The position numbers were made by a program, and so were the translations under genes. 64,000 nt of DNA from Haemonchus contortus (taxonomy: Eukaryota > Nematoda > Chromadorea > Rhabditida > Trichostrongylidae), in contig LS997567.1 of the NCBI GenBank assembly GCA_000469685.2, forward strand, positions 6,217,374 through 6,281,373, given 5' to 3'. The notes below the pieces were generated by a model. That model did no database searches. It saw only the letters and a program-made list of their open reading frames with translations, and was not told the origin of the DNA. The first letter of the stretch is position 1; the number at the start of each line of letters is the position of its first letter. This document shows, piece after piece, positions 62,501-64,000 of this stretch.

Positions 62501-64000
62501 CGGTACTTTGGAAACTCGGGCGAGGGTCACGAAGAAGGTAAGGAATCCGTCATGATCAGTGCCAGATTAAAGATGCTCTCCATAGAACGAGTGGGACTTC
62601 TAGGAAGAGCATCAGGTTCCACTAATACACTGTACTAATGCTTAGAAAATGAATGAGAAGGCAGAATGTTCGAGAATTTGTAAGTTATAACAAAATGAAT
62701 CACTGTATGTGCTCTAAACGCAACATAAATACTATCTATTGATCCGCTCGGAAGATTCATGTTGTTCTTAGCAAATGTTAAAACAATATTATCACTCGGA
62801 ATGACTGATCGTTCTTTTTCCTCGAAGAAAGTACTAGTTCTATTTATAATTTAGATCTGTTACTAGCAATCTTACGTTGTTTCGATACATCTGAGAACAA
62901 CATGAATTGGTTACTGTATGTGGGAAGGAAAATGTAAACATAAACAATCCAAGTTATTGTGGAACAGCGCGAAGCAAAAACGAATTGGCCCGCGCAAAAG
63001 TTCCCGCCGCGACCGATTCAAACCGCTAGCCGTCGAATATCGCGTAATATCCGTAGATGCACAACTACCCTGTCATACAGCGAAGCACTTCCTCGGTAGT
63101 TTTTTACTGGTATCGGACATGGAACAAATTTCATTTTAAATTATAGGAGAGCTTACATGATTAGACGGTCCCTGGTCCCCTGTTCCAATCGGAACACAAG
63201 AACCGGATACTTATTGATTGATTGGTCCTATGCGGGAAACCCTAGTTTCTTCCAGAAACCACTCCGGAAGTCGAAAAAAAAACAGAAAAGGGGGATAACG
63301 GTGCTTAGCTGGATGCCTGGTTGTCTGGCAAGCACTCATTGAGTGGGAATCCGTAGTTCCATCCCCAGTGTCTCGTCAAACATCCGGATAGACGATGAAG
63401 TATGAGATAGATGTAAGTACAGCACAAGAGGGCACTTGTTGACTCTTGTGCCTGCTTATCTCTTATCGTTCTATTTTCCACTTAATCAATCAATAAACGT
63501 CTTTCCGTTTGTTTTTCGTTTTCGTTTCTTCGTTCCCGAAGCTGTCAAGCAAAGTACGTGGTGCAGGTATTTCTTAGCCGTCACCTGATGGTTATCAGGC
63601 CACAATCAGGTGGACCTGATCCATCCACACCGGAAGTATCACATCCCATAGTCCCCTAGATCAAGAAAAGTGGCCAGCGATAGTAATAAAAACAAAATTG
63701 AATGCCAAAAAGGTAAAGTTCTACTGCCCCACCTAATCCCGTTTTGGGATGCGCCCCGATTTCGACTCCCATTCAGGATTGTAGTAGCGTTTAAATGCGT
63801 ATTTTGCCTGACACATACAATGACATGCTGTGGTCTGCTCATAAGCGAGTGTGTGGTTTTCTCCTCCCAGGTGGGTCTGGTATCAATTAGCGGACCCCAG
63901 AAGGATGGAGGGCATGGTTGGCGTGGGCGAGTATTGATCGAAGATTCGGTCCCCGCGCCATGCGCCTTCGATAGAGCGCCATTTGCAAATGCACCACCTC

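Larger units (their letters stand above)
60206..64000. other. no confident gene; repeats as listed
   Basis: Upstream of the signal-peptide exon. A minus-strand frame at 61963 begins MGSSISLDSATQALQ and a plus-strand frame at 61598 ends KVNQNDHVWQ, but neither has supporting structure. Confidence 0.4.

Overview
The window looks like a nematode chromosome, probably a rhabditid or strongylid (clade V) species. The only confidently recognised cellular gene is a SynGAP/GAP-2-type Ras GTPase-activating protein on the minus strand. It has many small exons, short introns with GTAAG/GTATG donors, and TTTCAG acceptors. The rest of the left half is layered with TIR elements, a tRNA-type SINE and a BEL/Pao retrotransposon. 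There is no bacterial-style gene packing, no CRISPR array, no rRNA, and no tRNA gene I could defend. The species itself is inference.

Positions 1-31.3 kb are a nest of repeats. They include: a ~0.6 kb TTAA-flanked TIR family (four copies near 1-4.7 kb); a small TTAA MITE (6.78-7.01 kb); three copies of a tRNA-derived SINE; a ~257 bp MITE family with 9-bp target duplications (7.36, 10.57, 31.06 and 35.77 kb); a second 9-bp-TSD family (6.34 and 21.46 kb); a ~4.4 kb block repeated in tandem (12.8-17.0, 17.3-21.4, and a broken third copy from 22.2 kb); a gag-protease-RT BEL/Pao element with no LTRs (22.82-26.28 kb) lodged in the third block; two palindromic elements; a large inverted repeat (27.3-27.8 / 29.2-29.75 kb); and a Tc1/mariner-type MITE (29.79-30.30 kb). 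Several insertions can be dated against each other because an empty-site paralogue sits in the same window.

Positions 31.8-55.3 kb hold the GAP-2 gene. Twenty consecutive exons (31,843-40,882) splice in perfect phase, giving a C-terminal ~838-residue stretch: end of a PH-like region, C2 domain, complete RasGAP domain with both signature arginines, Ser/Pro-rich tail, short coiled coil. Three further exons (53.5-55.3 kb) carry a disordered N-terminal part with a SynGAP-like Ser-His-Glu-Ser-Leu-Leu motif and agree with each other in phase. The exon or exons joining 53.5 to 40.9 kb (the PH core) were not found.

Positions 55.3-64 kb contain at least one likely first exon with a signal peptide (60.02-60.21 kb, minus), one other plausible minus-strand exon, a 151-bp tandem duplication and short microsatellites. 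Otherwise I see nothing I can identify there.
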